A program made the translations under genes and the position numbers. Source: Pseudomonas abietaniphila (GTDB taxonomy: Bacteria > Pseudomonadota > Gammaproteobacteria > Pseudomonadales > Pseudomonadaceae). Taken from it: DNA of 64,000 nucleotides. The DNA is taken from assembly GCF_039697315.1 (NCBI RefSeq), contig NZ_CP155619.1, positions 5,208,001-5,272,000 on the forward strand. Reading direction: 5' to 3'. Shown here in pieces: positions 28,573 through 37,298 of this stretch (positions within the stretch are counted from its first letter, which is position 1; each line of letters begins with the position of its first letter). The notes under the pieces are model-generated. The model searched no databases and was not told the origin of the DNA. It was given only the letters and a program-made list of their open reading frames with translations.

Positions 28573-29519
28573 TCATTTCCATTCAATACCTCTATTGGCT
28601 GGCAGGTGTGATTCTGGCCATTACTGCGTTCATGACGCTGACTGACCGCAGCAATCCCAAGCGCTGGAGCACCGGGGCATTCTGGGGGCTGTTTGCCATA
28701 GCCTTTCTGGTGGGTGATCGCCTGCCGCCTGTATGGGTTGGCGTCGGGGTCATCGTCATGGCGCTGATCGCCGGGTTCGGCGGGGTCGGTTTTGGCCAGC
28801 ACGACACCCTGCCAGACAAAGCGCGTCGCGAGAGTGCAGGGCGGCTGAAGAACAAGCTGTTCATTCCAGCGCTGGCGATTCCAGTGGTCACGGTCATCGG
28901 TGCGGTGTTGCTGAAGAACATCAAGTTTGGCGACGTGTTCCTGCTGGATCCGGCCAACAGCACGTTCGTCTCGCTGGGGATCGGCAGTCTGGTGGCGCTG
29001 GCTTTGGCCTGCTGGCTGACCCGCGACACGCCCGTGCAAGCCATGCGCGAATCCCGTCGTTTGACCGAAGCCTTGGGCTGGGCGCTGGTGTTGCCGCAGA
29101 TGCTGGCGATGCTGGGCCTGGTGTTCAACGATGCGGGCGTGGGCAAGGCGGTCGCGCATCTGGCAACGGCGTACATCAATCTGGATTTTCGTCTCGTGGC
29201 GGTGATGGTGTATGTGTTGGGCATGGCGCTGTTCACCATTGTGATGGGCAACGGTTTTGCGGCCTTTCCGGTCATGACCGGCGGCATCGGTGTGCCGGTG
29301 CTGGTGGGCATGTACGGCGCCAATCCTGCGGTGATGGCCGCCATCGGCATGTTCTCCGGCTACTGCGGCACGCTGATGACACCCATGGCGGCGAACTACA
29401 ACATCGTGCCGGCGGCATTGCTGGAGTTGCCGGACAAGTACGCAGTGATCAAGGCGCAGATCCCGACGGCATTGGCGATGCTGGTGGCGAATATTCTGCT
29501 GCTGTATTTCCTGATGTAG
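28569..29519 (+). CDS. DUF979 transporter subunit (partner of DUF969)
   Basis: 316 residues, starting in a 4-nt ATGA overlap with the DUF969 gene. About nine membrane helices are predicted. The core GNGFAAFPVMTGGIGVPVLV and the following FSGYCGTLMTPMAANYNIVP resemble the re-entrant loops of ion-coupled transporters such as the gluconate/citrate group. Together with DUF969 it should form one carrier, probably for 5-oxoproline or a related amide. It is the last gene of the porin-transporter set. Confidence 0.87.
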   Translation: MIISIQYLYWLAGVILAITAFMTLTDRSNPKRWSTGAFWGLFAIAFLVGDRLPPVWVGVGVIVMALIAGFGGVGFGQHDTLPDKARRESAGRLKNKLFIPALAIPVVTVIGAVLLKNIKFGDVFLLDPANSTFVSLGIGSLVALALACWLTRDTPVQAMRESRRLTEALGWALVLPQMLAMLGLVFNDAGVGKAVAHLATAYINLDFRLVAVMVYVLGMALFTIVMGNGFAAFPVMTGGIGVPVLVGMYGANPAVMAAIGMFSGYCGTLMTPMAANYNIVPAALLELPDKYAVIKAQIPTALAMLVANILLLYFLM

Positions 29520-29567
29520 TGCGCAGGGCGTTTGGTCCTGCCCGATATACCTACACACCGCATGCGC

Positions 29568-29597
29568 CTGTTTTGCTGCCGGTTCCCGGCAGATCGT
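29568..29597. repeat. Half copy of the CTGCCGG-TTC-CCGGCAG repeat
   Basis: Contains TTTGCTGCCGGTTCCCGGCAGATCG, a perfect 7-bp hairpin also present at 52.67, 58.9 and 59.05 kb, where it is the right half of a long inverted repeat. Here the matching left arm is missing or degenerate. Confidence 0.65.
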
Positions 29598-29714
29598 CCG
29601 ACTGCGGCCCAGACCAAGCGCGCTCCTTCAGTGAATCGCGTTCAGTCAGATGAGCGTGGGGCGCGCATTGAACGTGTTTAGCCGCAGGCGCGTGCGGCTA
29701 ATTGCGCCCCCAAG

Positions 29715-29832
29715 TTGACAAAAAAGGCAATCGCAAACGATTGCGACTGGCGGTGGTCTGTATAGACCAACGGCGCCAACCCCTCTAAATCCACCGTTTT
29801 AACGGGTCAGGCTGCGATGTCTGGCCCGTTTT
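29715..29832 (+). other. Structured element with LacI-type operator and terminator upstream of deoK
   Basis: Between the transporter and deoK. It holds TTGACA (29715-29720), a LacI-family-like site TCGCAAACGATTGCGA (29731-29746), a 6-bp stem CGGTGG/CCACCG (29751-29756 and 29791-29796) enclosing an inner hairpin GGTCT-GTAT-AGACC, and a terminator-like hairpin AACGGGTCAGGC/GTCTGGCCCGTT (29801-29812, 29819-29830, with G-U pairs) ending in T. It reads like a short regulated transcript, a small RNA or attenuator. No frame of useful length is present. A -10 box at the usual distance from TTGACA is not obvious. Confidence 0.4.
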
Positions 29833-29884
29833 CGTATGCGGAGCATGGCCGGCCGTAAAAAATAGGTTGAATAGTCACAATAAA

Positions 29885-29900
29885 TGTTATTTAAATAACA
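29885..29900. promoter_or_regulatory. DeoR-type operator upstream of deoK
   Basis: TGTTATTTAAATAACA is a perfect 16-bp palindrome, 64 bp before the deoK start. It has the length, symmetry and TGTTA/TAACA ends of the E. coli DeoR operator TGTTAGAATTCTAACA. The divergent locus encodes a DeoR-family protein, and a related site lies at 34320-34335. Confidence 0.75.
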
Positions 29901-29964
29901 AAAATAATAACGCGCTTTGGTTCGCTTTTCAGAGCCTCATCGCGTGAACAAGGTAATCACACAC

Positions 29965-30885
29965 ATGAACAAGATCGCGGTCATCGGCAGCAACATGGTG
30001 GATTTGATCACCTACATCGACCGGATGCCGGCACAGGGTGAAACCCTTGAAGCGCCGAATTTCGCCATGGGTTGCGGTGGCAAGGGTGCCAACCAGGCCG
30101 TCGCGGCTGCCAAGCTCGGCGCCGACGTGCTGATGCTGAGCAAGGTCGGCGACGACATGTTCGCCGACAACACCCTGGCCAACTTCAAGCGCTTCGGCAT
30201 CGACACTCAATTCGTGCAACGCGTGCCTGGCGTGTCCAGCGGCGTCGCACCGATCTTCGTGCAGAGCGATTCGCACAACAGCATCCTCATCGTCAAAGGC
30301 GCCAACGCGCACCTGAAACCCGCCGACATCGACGCAGCGCACGCCGCATTGCGCGACTGCAAGCTGATGGTGCTGCAGCTGGAAATCGAGCTGGAAACGG
30401 TTTACTACGCCATCGAATTTGCCAAGGCCAACGGTATCCCGGTGCTGCTTAACCCCGCGCCCGCCGTCAAAGGCCTGAGCCGCGATCATCTCTCGCAACT
30501 GGACTTTTTCATTCCCAACGAGACCGAACTGGCGCTGATCACAGGGCAAGTCGTTGACTCCCTGGAGGCTGCCCGCGCTGCCGCCTTGCAACTGGTGCAG
30601 GACGGCATTCGTCACGTCATCGTGACCCTTGGCGAAAAGGGCGCGCTGTACGTGGGCGAGGAGGGCGAATTCCGCGTCGAGGGCATCAAGGTCAACGCCC
30701 GCGACACCACCGGCGCAGGCGATGCCTTCATCGGTTGCTTCGCTCGCCACTGGAGCGAGGAAGGCGACATGCGCAATGCCATGACCCAGGCGGTTGCCTA
30801 CTCCGCCTGTTCGGTCACCGGCCTGGGTACCCAGAGTTCCTATCCGGACGCTGCCACGTTCCGGCAATTCCTCGACACGCTGTAA
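29965..30885 (+). CDS. deoK: Deoxyribokinase DeoK (PfkB/ribokinase family)
   Basis: 306 residues from the ATG at 29965, with AGGTAA upstream; an earlier in-frame start at 29917 is unlikely. PfkB signatures are present: GGKGANQAVAAAKLGADVLM near the N-terminus and DTTGAGDAFIGCFAR with the catalytic base D253. The sequence also resembles ribokinase, but the company of deoP, deoX, a DeoR-type repressor and deoC points to 2-deoxy-D-ribose as substrate, giving deoxyribose-5-phosphate. It is the first gene of the deoK-deoP-deoX operon. Confidence 0.85.
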   Translation: MNKIAVIGSNMVDLITYIDRMPAQGETLEAPNFAMGCGGKGANQAVAAAKLGADVLMLSKVGDDMFADNTLANFKRFGIDTQFVQRVPGVSSGVAPIFVQSDSHNSILIVKGANAHLKPADIDAAHAALRDCKLMVLQLEIELETVYYAIEFAKANGIPVLLNPAPAVKGLSRDHLSQLDFFIPNETELALITGQVVDSLEAARAAALQLVQDGIRHVIVTLGEKGALYVGEEGEFRVEGIKVNARDTTGAGDAFIGCFARHWSEEGDMRNAMTQAVAYSACSVTGLGTQSSYPDAATFRQFLDTL

Positions 30886-30965
30886 GTCATCCACGCGCCG
30901 CGGCGCCATGTCCGATGACCGCATCGGCGTGGCGTAGCAGTCCCTGCACTTCACGGAGAACAACA

Positions 30966-32297
30966 ATGACAAAACCCGCGCTCCAACAATCACCGGACGG
31001 GTTCTACCTGAACCGCACGCCCTGGTTCGCCTTTCTGCTGCTGTGCTGCTGTTTCGCGTTGTGGGCGGCGGCGGCGAGCATGAACGATGTGCTGATCGCG
31101 CACTTCAAGAAGGCCTTCCTGCTCAGCGACTTCCAGACAGCGTTCGTGCAGTCGGCGTTTTATCTGGGGTACTTCTTCGTGGCGATTCCAGCGGCCATGG
31201 TCGTCCGGCGTTTCAGCTACAAGACCACCATTCTGATCGGCCTGTTGTTGTACATGGTGGGTTGCTCGCTGTTCTTCCCGGCAGCGTCGATGGCCAAGTA
31301 CGGCATGTTCCTGATGGCGCTATTCGTCATCGCGGCCGGCCTGTCGTTTCTCGAAACCGCGTGCAACACCTACTCGACGCTGATGGGTCCGCGTGAAACC
31401 GGCACTCGCCGCCTGAACATCTCGCAAACCTTCCACCCGTTCGGAGCGATGGCGGGCGTATACGTCGGCAGCTTCGTGATGTTCAAAGACACCGACGCCA
31501 CCCGCGAGCAGCTGACGCAGATGAGCGCATCCGACGCAGCGATCCAGCAACTGGAAATGATCCAGTCGACCCTGCTGCCGTACAAATGGATGATCGCGGT
31601 CCTGATTCTGATGTTCGTGCTGATCGCCTTCACCAAATTCCCGGCGTGCAAGGGCATCGTCAAGGCCAGCGTCAAATCCAGCAGCATCGGCCAGAGCCTC
31701 TCGCGCCTGTGGCGCAACCCGCGCTTCACCTTTGGTGTGCTCGCGCAATTTCTGTACGTCGGGGCGCAAGTCGGCGTGTGGAGCTTCACCATTCGCCTGG
31801 CCATGCAGATGGGGGGCATGAACGAGCGCAGCGCCTCGTGGTTCCTGCTGACCACCTTCGCTGCTTACTTCGTCGGCAAGATGATTGCCAACCTGCTGAT
31901 GCGCAAGATGCACCCGGCCAAGGTCTTGGCGATCTATGGCGTGCTGACCATCGCACTGCTGGCCTACACGATTCTGGTGCCGAACATCAGCGCGGTTTAC
32001 GCCGCGGTGGGCGTGAGCATCTTCCTCGGTCCTTGCTGGCCGACGATTTATGGCCTGACCATCGATGGCCTGGGCGAAGACACCGGCGTGGGCGGTTCGC
32101 TGCTGGTCATGAGCATCGTCGGTGGCGGCGTCATGCCGATCTTCCAGGGCCTGCTGTCCGATGCCACCCATGGCAACATGCAGATCGCCTACACCGTCCC
32201 GCTGTTGTGCTTCGTGGTCATCGTCGCCTACGCGATCAAGTGCATGCGTGATCCCCGCAGCGAAACAGCGCCTGTGGGTGCGGTGACCGCATCATGA
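30966..32297 (+). CDS. deoP: Deoxyribose permease DeoP (MFS, FucP-like)
   Basis: 443 residues from the ATG at 30966, with GGAG 7 nt upstream. Twelve membrane helices are predicted. The N-terminal half has AHFKKAFLLSDFQTAFVQSA and FYLGYFFVAIPAAMVVRRFSY, and helix IV-V region FLETACNTYSTLMGPRETG, all typical of FucP-group sugar:proton symporters. It imports deoxyribose for DeoK. It follows deoK by 80 bp and overlaps deoX by 4 nt (ATGA). Confidence 0.88.
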   Translation: MTKPALQQSPDGFYLNRTPWFAFLLLCCCFALWAAAASMNDVLIAHFKKAFLLSDFQTAFVQSAFYLGYFFVAIPAAMVVRRFSYKTTILIGLLLYMVGCSLFFPAASMAKYGMFLMALFVIAAGLSFLETACNTYSTLMGPRETGTRRLNISQTFHPFGAMAGVYVGSFVMFKDTDATREQLTQMSASDAAIQQLEMIQSTLLPYKWMIAVLILMFVLIAFTKFPACKGIVKASVKSSSIGQSLSRLWRNPRFTFGVLAQFLYVGAQVGVWSFTIRLAMQMGGMNERSASWFLLTTFAAYFVGKMIANLLMRKMHPAKVLAIYGVLTIALLAYTILVPNISAVYAAVGVSIFLGPCWPTIYGLTIDGLGEDTGVGGSLLVMSIVGGGVMPIFQGLLSDATHGNMQIAYTVPLLCFVVIVAYAIKCMRDPRSETAPVGAVTAS

Positions 32298-33379
32298 ACG
32301 GCCTCGACACACGCACCACGATCCCGCTTTACCCCGAGCTGTTCGGTGGCGACGAGAAAACCCTGCTCGAATCGGCGGACTTCCGCGTGCTGGCGTGGAC
32401 CTACCCGAGCGGCGTGAAGGCGCTGGCGTTGGAGAACAATCGGGGGCGCGTCGTGGTATTGCCGTATCAGGGGCAGATGGTCTGGTCGGCCGTATTCGAC
32501 GGTTGCGACCTGACCATGCGCAACATGTTCGAGCAACCGCGCCCTAGTGCGACCGTGATCGGCACCTATGGCTGCTTCATGTTCCACAGCGGTCTTCTGC
32601 GCAACGGCTGCCCGACCCCGCAGGACGATCATCCACTGCACGGCGAAATGCCGTGCGCGGCGATGGACAGTGCCTGGCTGGAAGTAGGGCAGGATGCCGC
32701 CGGCGCGTTTCTGCGCGTCGGCGGCGAGTACGAGTATGTGATGGGGTTTGGCGATCACTATCGCGCCAGACCCAGCGTGACGTTGCGCGCCGCCTCGGCG
32801 CTGTTCGACATTGGCATGGACGTGCGCAACCTGGCCGGCAAGCCGATGGAACTGATGTACATGGCACACATGAACTACGCCTACGTCGCGGACGGACAGT
32901 TCGTCGAGCCGCTGAGCGTCGAGCGTACGCGGGTTCGCAGCAGCGTCCCCGCGCATGTGAAACCGACCCCCGCGTGGTCGGCGTACATGGCCGAGCTGAC
33001 GGAAGATCCATCGCGCCTGCAGACCTTGAACACGCCCGAGCTGTATGACCCGGAGATCGTCTGTTTCTTCGACGGCGTTCAGGCGGATGCCAGGGGCAAT
33101 GCCCATTTTCTGCTCAAGCATCCCCACGGGCCTGCGTTTTATACCCGTTACGCGCCGGCGCAGTTCGACCATGCGGCACGCTGGATTCTGCACAACGTCG
33201 ATCAACAGGTGGCGGCGTTCGTCTTGCCAGCCACTTGTGAGCCCGAGGGGTATCTGGCCGAAAAGGCCAAGGGCAATGTGCGGATGCTGGGGGCAGGGGA
33301 GAGTGCGTCGTTCAGTGTGACGACCGGGTATCTGGCGGCTGCGGAAGTGCAGCAGATCCATAGTGATTTGAGACGCTGA
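32294..33379 (+). CDS. deoX: DeoX, aldose-1-epimerase-like sugar mutarotase
   Basis: 361 residues belonging to the DUF4432/aldose-1-epimerase-like beta-sandwich family. Visible features are the hydrophobic strand VVVLPYQGQMVWSAVFDG, the HSGLLRNGCPTPQDDHPLHG segment with possible catalytic histidines, and LMYMAHMNYAYV. In Salmonella the deoQKPX locus has a DeoX of the same family; it probably interconverts deoxyribose anomers. Its start overlaps the deoP stop by 4 nt, so it is cotranslated. Confidence 0.8.
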   Translation: MNGLDTRTTIPLYPELFGGDEKTLLESADFRVLAWTYPSGVKALALENNRGRVVVLPYQGQMVWSAVFDGCDLTMRNMFEQPRPSATVIGTYGCFMFHSGLLRNGCPTPQDDHPLHGEMPCAAMDSAWLEVGQDAAGAFLRVGGEYEYVMGFGDHYRARPSVTLRAASALFDIGMDVRNLAGKPMELMYMAHMNYAYVADGQFVEPLSVERTRVRSSVPAHVKPTPAWSAYMAELTEDPSRLQTLNTPELYDPEIVCFFDGVQADARGNAHFLLKHPHGPAFYTRYAPAQFDHAARWILHNVDQQVAAFVLPATCEPEGYLAEKAKGNVRMLGAGESASFSVTTGYLAAAEVQQIHSDLRR

Positions 33380-33386
33380 GATCCCA

Positions 33387-33478
33387 TCGCGAATGAATTC
33401 GCTCCCACAGGTGTTCGCGTTCGGCACACGTTTCCGGCCGTACACGATCCTGTGGGGGTGAGCTTGCTCACGAAGAGG
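33387..33478. repeat. REP pair between deoX and deoQ
   Basis: TCGCGAATGAATTCGCTCCC at 33387 and, inverted, GTGGGGGTGAGCTTGCTCAC ending near 33478, in the spacer between two convergent genes. The two arms belong to slightly different REP variants. Confidence 0.75.
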
Positions 33479-33508
33479 GCGTATCAGCCGATGGAGATCC
33501 GAGCTCCA

Positions 33509-34279
33509 TCACATCACCAACTGCGCCCCATATCCCTGAATCAGGTCGCGGTAGGGCTTGGGCAGTTTCTTGTCGGTGACCACCACATGGAAGTTCTCCA
33601 GCGCGGCGAAGTGCGCGGTGCGCACGGCGTCGAACTTGGTGTGGTCGGCCAGCAGCATGCAGTGACGCGCCTGGCGCAGGACCTTCTGCTTGACCTCGAC
33701 CTCATTGAAGTTGAAGCAGGTCACGCCGAATTCGTCGCTGACACCTGCAGCGGAGACAAAGGCCCAGGTCAGGCGAATGCCGTCCAGGATGCTCGCTTCG
33801 CTGTGGTGTTCGAAGACCTGGTTCTTGCGATGAAACGTGCCGCCGCACAGCACGATGGTGCAGTTGGGTTTCTGCTGCAATTTGAGCAACACGTTGAGCG
33901 AATTGCACACGGCGGTGAAATCCAGCTCGTCGGGAATGAAATCGATGACGAAAGGTATCGTCGTGCCGCAGTCGAAGAACACCGTGTCACCGGGCTTGAT
34001 GAACGCAGCCGCCAGCTTGCCGATGCGGCGCTTTTCTTCGACGTGGCGAGTGCCTTGCTCGGTGACCTTGTAATCGCTGGCATCGGACGGATCGAAGGCC
34101 AGCGTGATGTGCCCGCCGAGTAGGTGGAATTTGTCGGGATGACGGCCCAGGTCGCGACGCAAGGTCATCTCCGAGACGTCCAGCAGGTCGGCCATTTCAC
34201 GCAGGTGAATGGCTTTCTGATCCTGCAGGGCTTGTTGAATCAGTTTGATGCGGTCGGATTTTTTACTGTCCACAGGCAT
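33509..34279 (-). CDS. deoQ: DeoR-family repressor of deoxyribose genes (DeoQ)
   Basis: 256 residues from the ATG at 34279 (MPVDSKKSDRIKLIQQAL); a start at 34315 would lie beside the operator and is less likely, though neither has a strong ribosome site. The N-terminal helix-turn-helix is at about 10-60 (HLREMADLLDVSEMTLRRDL). The C-terminal sugar-phosphate-sensing domain has DTVFFDCGTTIPFVIDFIP. The inducer is probably deoxyribose-5-phosphate. It is divergent from deoC and converges on deoX. Matching operators lie before deoC/deoQ and before deoK. Confidence 0.87.
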   Translation of the reverse strand: MPVDSKKSDRIKLIQQALQDQKAIHLREMADLLDVSEMTLRRDLGRHPDKFHLLGGHITLAFDPSDASDYKVTEQGTRHVEEKRRIGKLAAAFIKPGDTVFFDCGTTIPFVIDFIPDELDFTAVCNSLNVLLKLQQKPNCTIVLCGGTFHRKNQVFEHHSEASILDGIRLTWAFVSAAGVSDEFGVTCFNFNEVEVKQKVLRQARHCMLLADHTKFDAVRTAHFAALENFHVVVTDKKLPKPYRDLIQGYGAQLVM

Positions 34280-34308
34280 TCCGGCTGTCGATTGAATATG
34301 GTAAAAAA

Positions 34309-34335
34309 ATAACATTTACTGTTATATATACAACA
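34309..34335. promoter_or_regulatory. Operator between deoQ and deoC
   Basis: TGTTATATATACAACA (34320-34335) is a 16-bp near-palindrome with one mismatched pair, matching the deoK operator in both ends. It overlaps ATAACA-TTTAC-TGTTAT (34309-34325), so three half-sites are stacked. The position allows control of both deoQ and deoC. Confidence 0.7.
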
Positions 34336-34422
34336 CAAAATGAAGCGCACAGGCTTGCAGCTTAAAGCGTGTCGCTGGTAACTGCTTCTCTTACCCGCTC
34401 CCCGACAGGAAGAAGGACCGAA

Positions 34423-35103
34423 ATGAAGATCGAACCCGCAGCACTCGCGCAGTATATCGACCACACCTTGCTGGCCGCCGATGCGACCCGCGAGCAGATC
34501 GCCACATTGTGCCGTGAAGCGCAGGAGCATGGATTCTATTCGGTGTGCGTGAACTCAGGCCAGGTGCCTTACGCCGCCTCGTTGCTCACCGAAGGGCGGG
34601 TCAAGGTCTGCGCCGTGGTCGGCTTCCCGCTGGGCGCCGGCCTGAGCGACACCAAGGCGTTCGAAGCGCAGCAGGCGATTGCGGCTGGAGCGGGCGAAAT
34701 CGACATGGTGCTGAACGTGGGCGCCTTGAAAGATGGCCTTCTGGATCAGGTGAGTGACGACATTGCCGCTGTGAAGCAAGCGTGCGGCGCGGTCCCCCTG
34801 AAAGTGATTCTGGAAACCTGTCTGCTCGACGACGCACAGAAAACCAAAGCCTGCGAAATCTGCCGCGAGCTGGACGTCGCGTTCGTCAAAACCTCCACCG
34901 GTTTCAGCCGCAGCGGCGCGACCCTCGAAGACGTTGCCCTGATGCGCAAGGTCGTGGGTGCCGATGTCGGCGTCAAGGCGTCGGGCGGCGTGCGCGACTA
35001 CAAGACGGCGATTGCCATGATCGAAGCGGGTGCTACCCGTCTGGGCACCAGCTCCGGTATCGCCATCATCAGCGGCGCTGAGGCGTCGGGTTCGGGTTAC
35101 TGA
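34423..35103 (+). CDS. deoC: Deoxyribose-phosphate aldolase DeoC
   Basis: 226 residues from the ATG at 34423, with AGGAAGAAGGA upstream; an earlier in-frame start at 34369 is unsupported. The class I aldolase lysine is K156 in FVKTSTGF, and the proton-relay lysine is K185 in [11 protein letters not shown]. It splits 2-deoxyribose-5-phosphate into acetaldehyde and glyceraldehyde-3-phosphate. The length matches the short DeoC subgroup (about 220) rather than the 259-residue E. coli enzyme. It is transcribed away from deoQ and completes the pathway begun by DeoK. Confidence 0.96.
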   Translation: MKIEPAALAQYIDHTLLAADATREQIATLCREAQEHGFYSVCVNSGQVPYAASLLTEGRVKVCAVVGFPLGAGLSDTKAFEAQQAIAAGAGEIDMVLNVGALKDGLLDQVSDDIAAVKQACGAVPLKVILETCLLDDAQKTKACEICRELDVAFVKTSTGFSRSGATLEDVALMRKVVGADVGVKASGGVRDYKTAIAMIEAGATRLGTSSGIAIISGAEASGSGY

Positions 35104-35124
35104 CTGTCCGAACTCGCTTGAACC

Positions 35125-35214
35125 TTTGGGGGCCGGCTTGCTGGCGAAAGCGCTGGGTCAGTAATACTCAGGCCGACTGACACACCGTATTCGCCAGCAA
35201 GCTGGCTCCCACAA
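35125..35214. repeat. Inverted REP pair after deoC
   Basis: GGGGGCCGGCTTGCTGGCGAA at the left and TTCGCCAGCAAGCTGGCTCC at the right, inverted, 41 bp apart. The same TTCGCCAGCAAGCCGGCTCC variant fills the tandem array at 38.2-39.0 kb. Confidence 0.85.
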
Positions 35215-35336
35215 TGGTTACGGTGTTCTGGCAAATAGTGCCGGTTCCCTGGCCAACCGGCAAACGGCAGTGACCTCGCGCCGCAATGAATGGCAAACTG
35301 CCGGAGCGCTCACCTGATCTCCGGAACCTATCGTTT

Positions 35337-36290
35337 ATGCCGCAACTCTCCCTGGCCCACTTCAAGGCGCGCTGGTTTTTCTGGCTGTGCATGCTGTTGA
35401 TCGTCGTCGGCCTGCCGGTCGGGTGCGCGGCGTTGCAGCACAAGGAGCGGGAGCTGGTGTTCATGATTGAGCCGGGCGTCGCCAGTTGGTATCACGGCAT
35501 CCCGGAGGACGTTCAGGTTCTGGAACTCAAGGCGCCATCGTTTGGTGTCTCACAGAACATCCACGCCTGGTGGTGGCTGGCGGAGAAAAAAGACGCGCCC
35601 GCCGTGCTGTACCTGCACGGGTCGCGCTGGAACCTCACCGGTCAGTTCTTTCGCATCGAACAACTGCATGCGCTGGGCTTTTCCGTGCTGGCCATCGATT
35701 ATCGCGGCTTTGGCGAGAGCAAAGGGCAACTCCCGTCTGAGGCCTCGGTGTACGAGGATGCGCGCATCGCCTGGGAGCGGTTGAAACAACTGCAGCCCGA
35801 TCCACAGAAGCGCCTGATCTACGGGCATTCGCTCGGAGGGGCGGTGGCCGTGGACTTGGCCGCCGAGCTGGGTCGCAATGCGCAAACGGGCGCGGAGCCG
35901 ATTCAGGCGCGCGGTTTGATCATCGAATCGACCTTCACCAACCTTGCCGATGTGGCGGCGTCCGTTGCGAGCACGCGGACATCGCTGCCGGTGCGTTGGC
36001 TGGTGTCGCAGAAATTCGACTCCATCGACAAAATCGCCGACGTGCATATGCCTGTGTTGATCGTTCATGGCACCGCCGATCAGTTCGTCTCGCCGCGATT
36101 CAGCCAAGAGCTGTTTCAGGCGGCGCAAGAGCCCAAGGATCTGCTGATGGTGCCCGGTGGCAACCACAACAACAGTATGAACCTGGGACGACAGGCCTAT
36201 AACCAGGCGATTCAGGCGCTGCTCAATGCCAGGATGCCTGCCGTGCACGCCACCAACGACGCAGCGGCCAGCGGGAAACAGTCGGGCTAG
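35337..36290 (+). CDS. Alpha/beta hydrolase, membrane-anchored
   Basis: 317 residues from the ATG at 35337 (MPQLSLAHFKARWFFWLCML); an upstream ATG at 35286 has no ribosome site. A hydrophobic N-terminal segment ends with VVGLPVGCAALQ, near a lipobox but with proline at -3, so signal anchor or lipoprotein is unclear. The nucleophile elbow is GHSLGG with S165. The acid and base are probably the D of VHGTADQFV and the H of PGGNHNNSM. Oxyanion residues are in YLHGSRWNLTGQ. It belongs to the group with BAAT/Abhydrolase-type serine hydrolases found at the bacterial cell envelope; the substrate is unknown. Confidence 0.85.
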   Translation: MPQLSLAHFKARWFFWLCMLLIVVGLPVGCAALQHKERELVFMIEPGVASWYHGIPEDVQVLELKAPSFGVSQNIHAWWWLAEKKDAPAVLYLHGSRWNLTGQFFRIEQLHALGFSVLAIDYRGFGESKGQLPSEASVYEDARIAWERLKQLQPDPQKRLIYGHSLGGAVAVDLAAELGRNAQTGAEPIQARGLIIESTFTNLADVAASVASTRTSLPVRWLVSQKFDSIDKIADVHMPVLIVHGTADQFVSPRFSQELFQAAQEPKDLLMVPGGNHNNSMNLGRQAYNQAIQALLNARMPAVHATNDAAASGKQSG

Positions 36291-37022
36291 TCACTGCGCT
36301 GCGTGGTAGTCCACCGCAAACGGCTGGTTGCGCACCACGACCTTGCCCGGGTGACTGTCCGGCACGACAAACCCTTTCAACGCCTCCAGAAGCGCTTCGG
36401 GGTCTTCAATCGGCAGTTCGGCGAGTTGATGCGGGGTCAGGTTCCACCACTGGCTGGCGAGCAAGCCGTCGATGATGTGCGGCTCGAAGCGATAGCGCTG
36501 CACCTTACCTGGCGACCCCGTCACGATGGCGTACGGCGGGACATCCTTGGTGATCAGCGACTGAGCGCCGATCACCGCGCCGGTGCCAATGGTGATGCCT
36601 TCCAGGATCAACACGTCCATGCCGATCCACACGTCATGCCCGACGACGGTCTGCTTGACCTCCTCATGAATCGAAGTGGCGGGGCTTTGGCGCTGACGCA
36701 GGCCGACCAGACCACTGTGGGAGCTGAGCCAGCTCAGTGGATGCGATTTCCGGTTTTGACCGATGGTCACGTTGCGCGCGATGGAGCAGTAGCGGCCGAT
36801 ACTGGAGACATTTTGCAGCTCGGAACCACTGACGATATCGGTGTAGGCGCCGATGCTCAGTTTGCTGGAGTTGATCTTGATCTGGTGCAGTTTCACGCCG
36901 TATTCCAAGGTCAGTTCCATGTCCCTGCGAAGGCCCCGGATGCCACTGTCCAGTCGGCATTTATTCCGGGACAGGGAGTGTTTGAGCTGTCGATCAAGCA
37001 CGCTACGGCGCAGAAAATTCAT
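36291..37022 (-). CDS. Hexapeptide-repeat acyltransferase (XAT/CatB-like)
   Basis: 243 residues from the ATG at 37022 (MNFLRRSVLDRQLKH). Left-handed beta-helix repeats are visible from residue 50 (LSIGAYTDIVSGSELQNVSSIGRYCSIARNVTIG split over several turns). The catalytic-histidine loop SHPLSWLSSH follows, then VVGHDVWIGMDVLILEGITI with GAVIGAQSLITKDVPPYAIV and GSPGKVQRYRF, the standard XAT ending. Members acetylate xenobiotics such as chloramphenicol or surface sugars. It converges with the hydrolase, whose stop is directly adjacent. Confidence 0.88.
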   Translation of the reverse strand: MNFLRRSVLDRQLKHSLSRNKCRLDSGIRGLRRDMELTLEYGVKLHQIKINSSKLSIGAYTDIVSGSELQNVSSIGRYCSIARNVTIGQNRKSHPLSWLSSHSGLVGLRQRQSPATSIHEEVKQTVVGHDVWIGMDVLILEGITIGTGAVIGAQSLITKDVPPYAIVTGSPGKVQRYRFEPHIIDGLLASQWWNLTPHQLAELPIEDPEALLEALKGFVVPDSHPGKVVVRNQPFAVDYHAAQ

Positions 37023-37298
37023 GGTGAGGCAGTCCGCGTAAGAAGAGGGTATCAAGGGCTGCGTGTGCCAAATCGGTCGATGCCACGCGCCTGTTTTTAT
37101 TTGAGAACGGTTCTCGATGGTGTCACATTAATGGCCAGCCCGGTAAACCAGAACCGGTGGGTCACGCGTCAGTCGTCTGAAAGGCGCCAGAACAACCGCA
37201 CGCAGGCTTTCCGACCGTCCATGCACCTGAACATTCCCAATGAGGTTGCCAAATGGTATCTGTGTCGCGTTGCATCCTTTCGATCGTGAGCCGCCACA

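Noticed and set aside
30735..30965. Longer DeoP starting inside deoK
   Set aside because: The extra 77 residues overlap deoK and are arginine/proline-rich; GGAG precedes the ATG at 30966.
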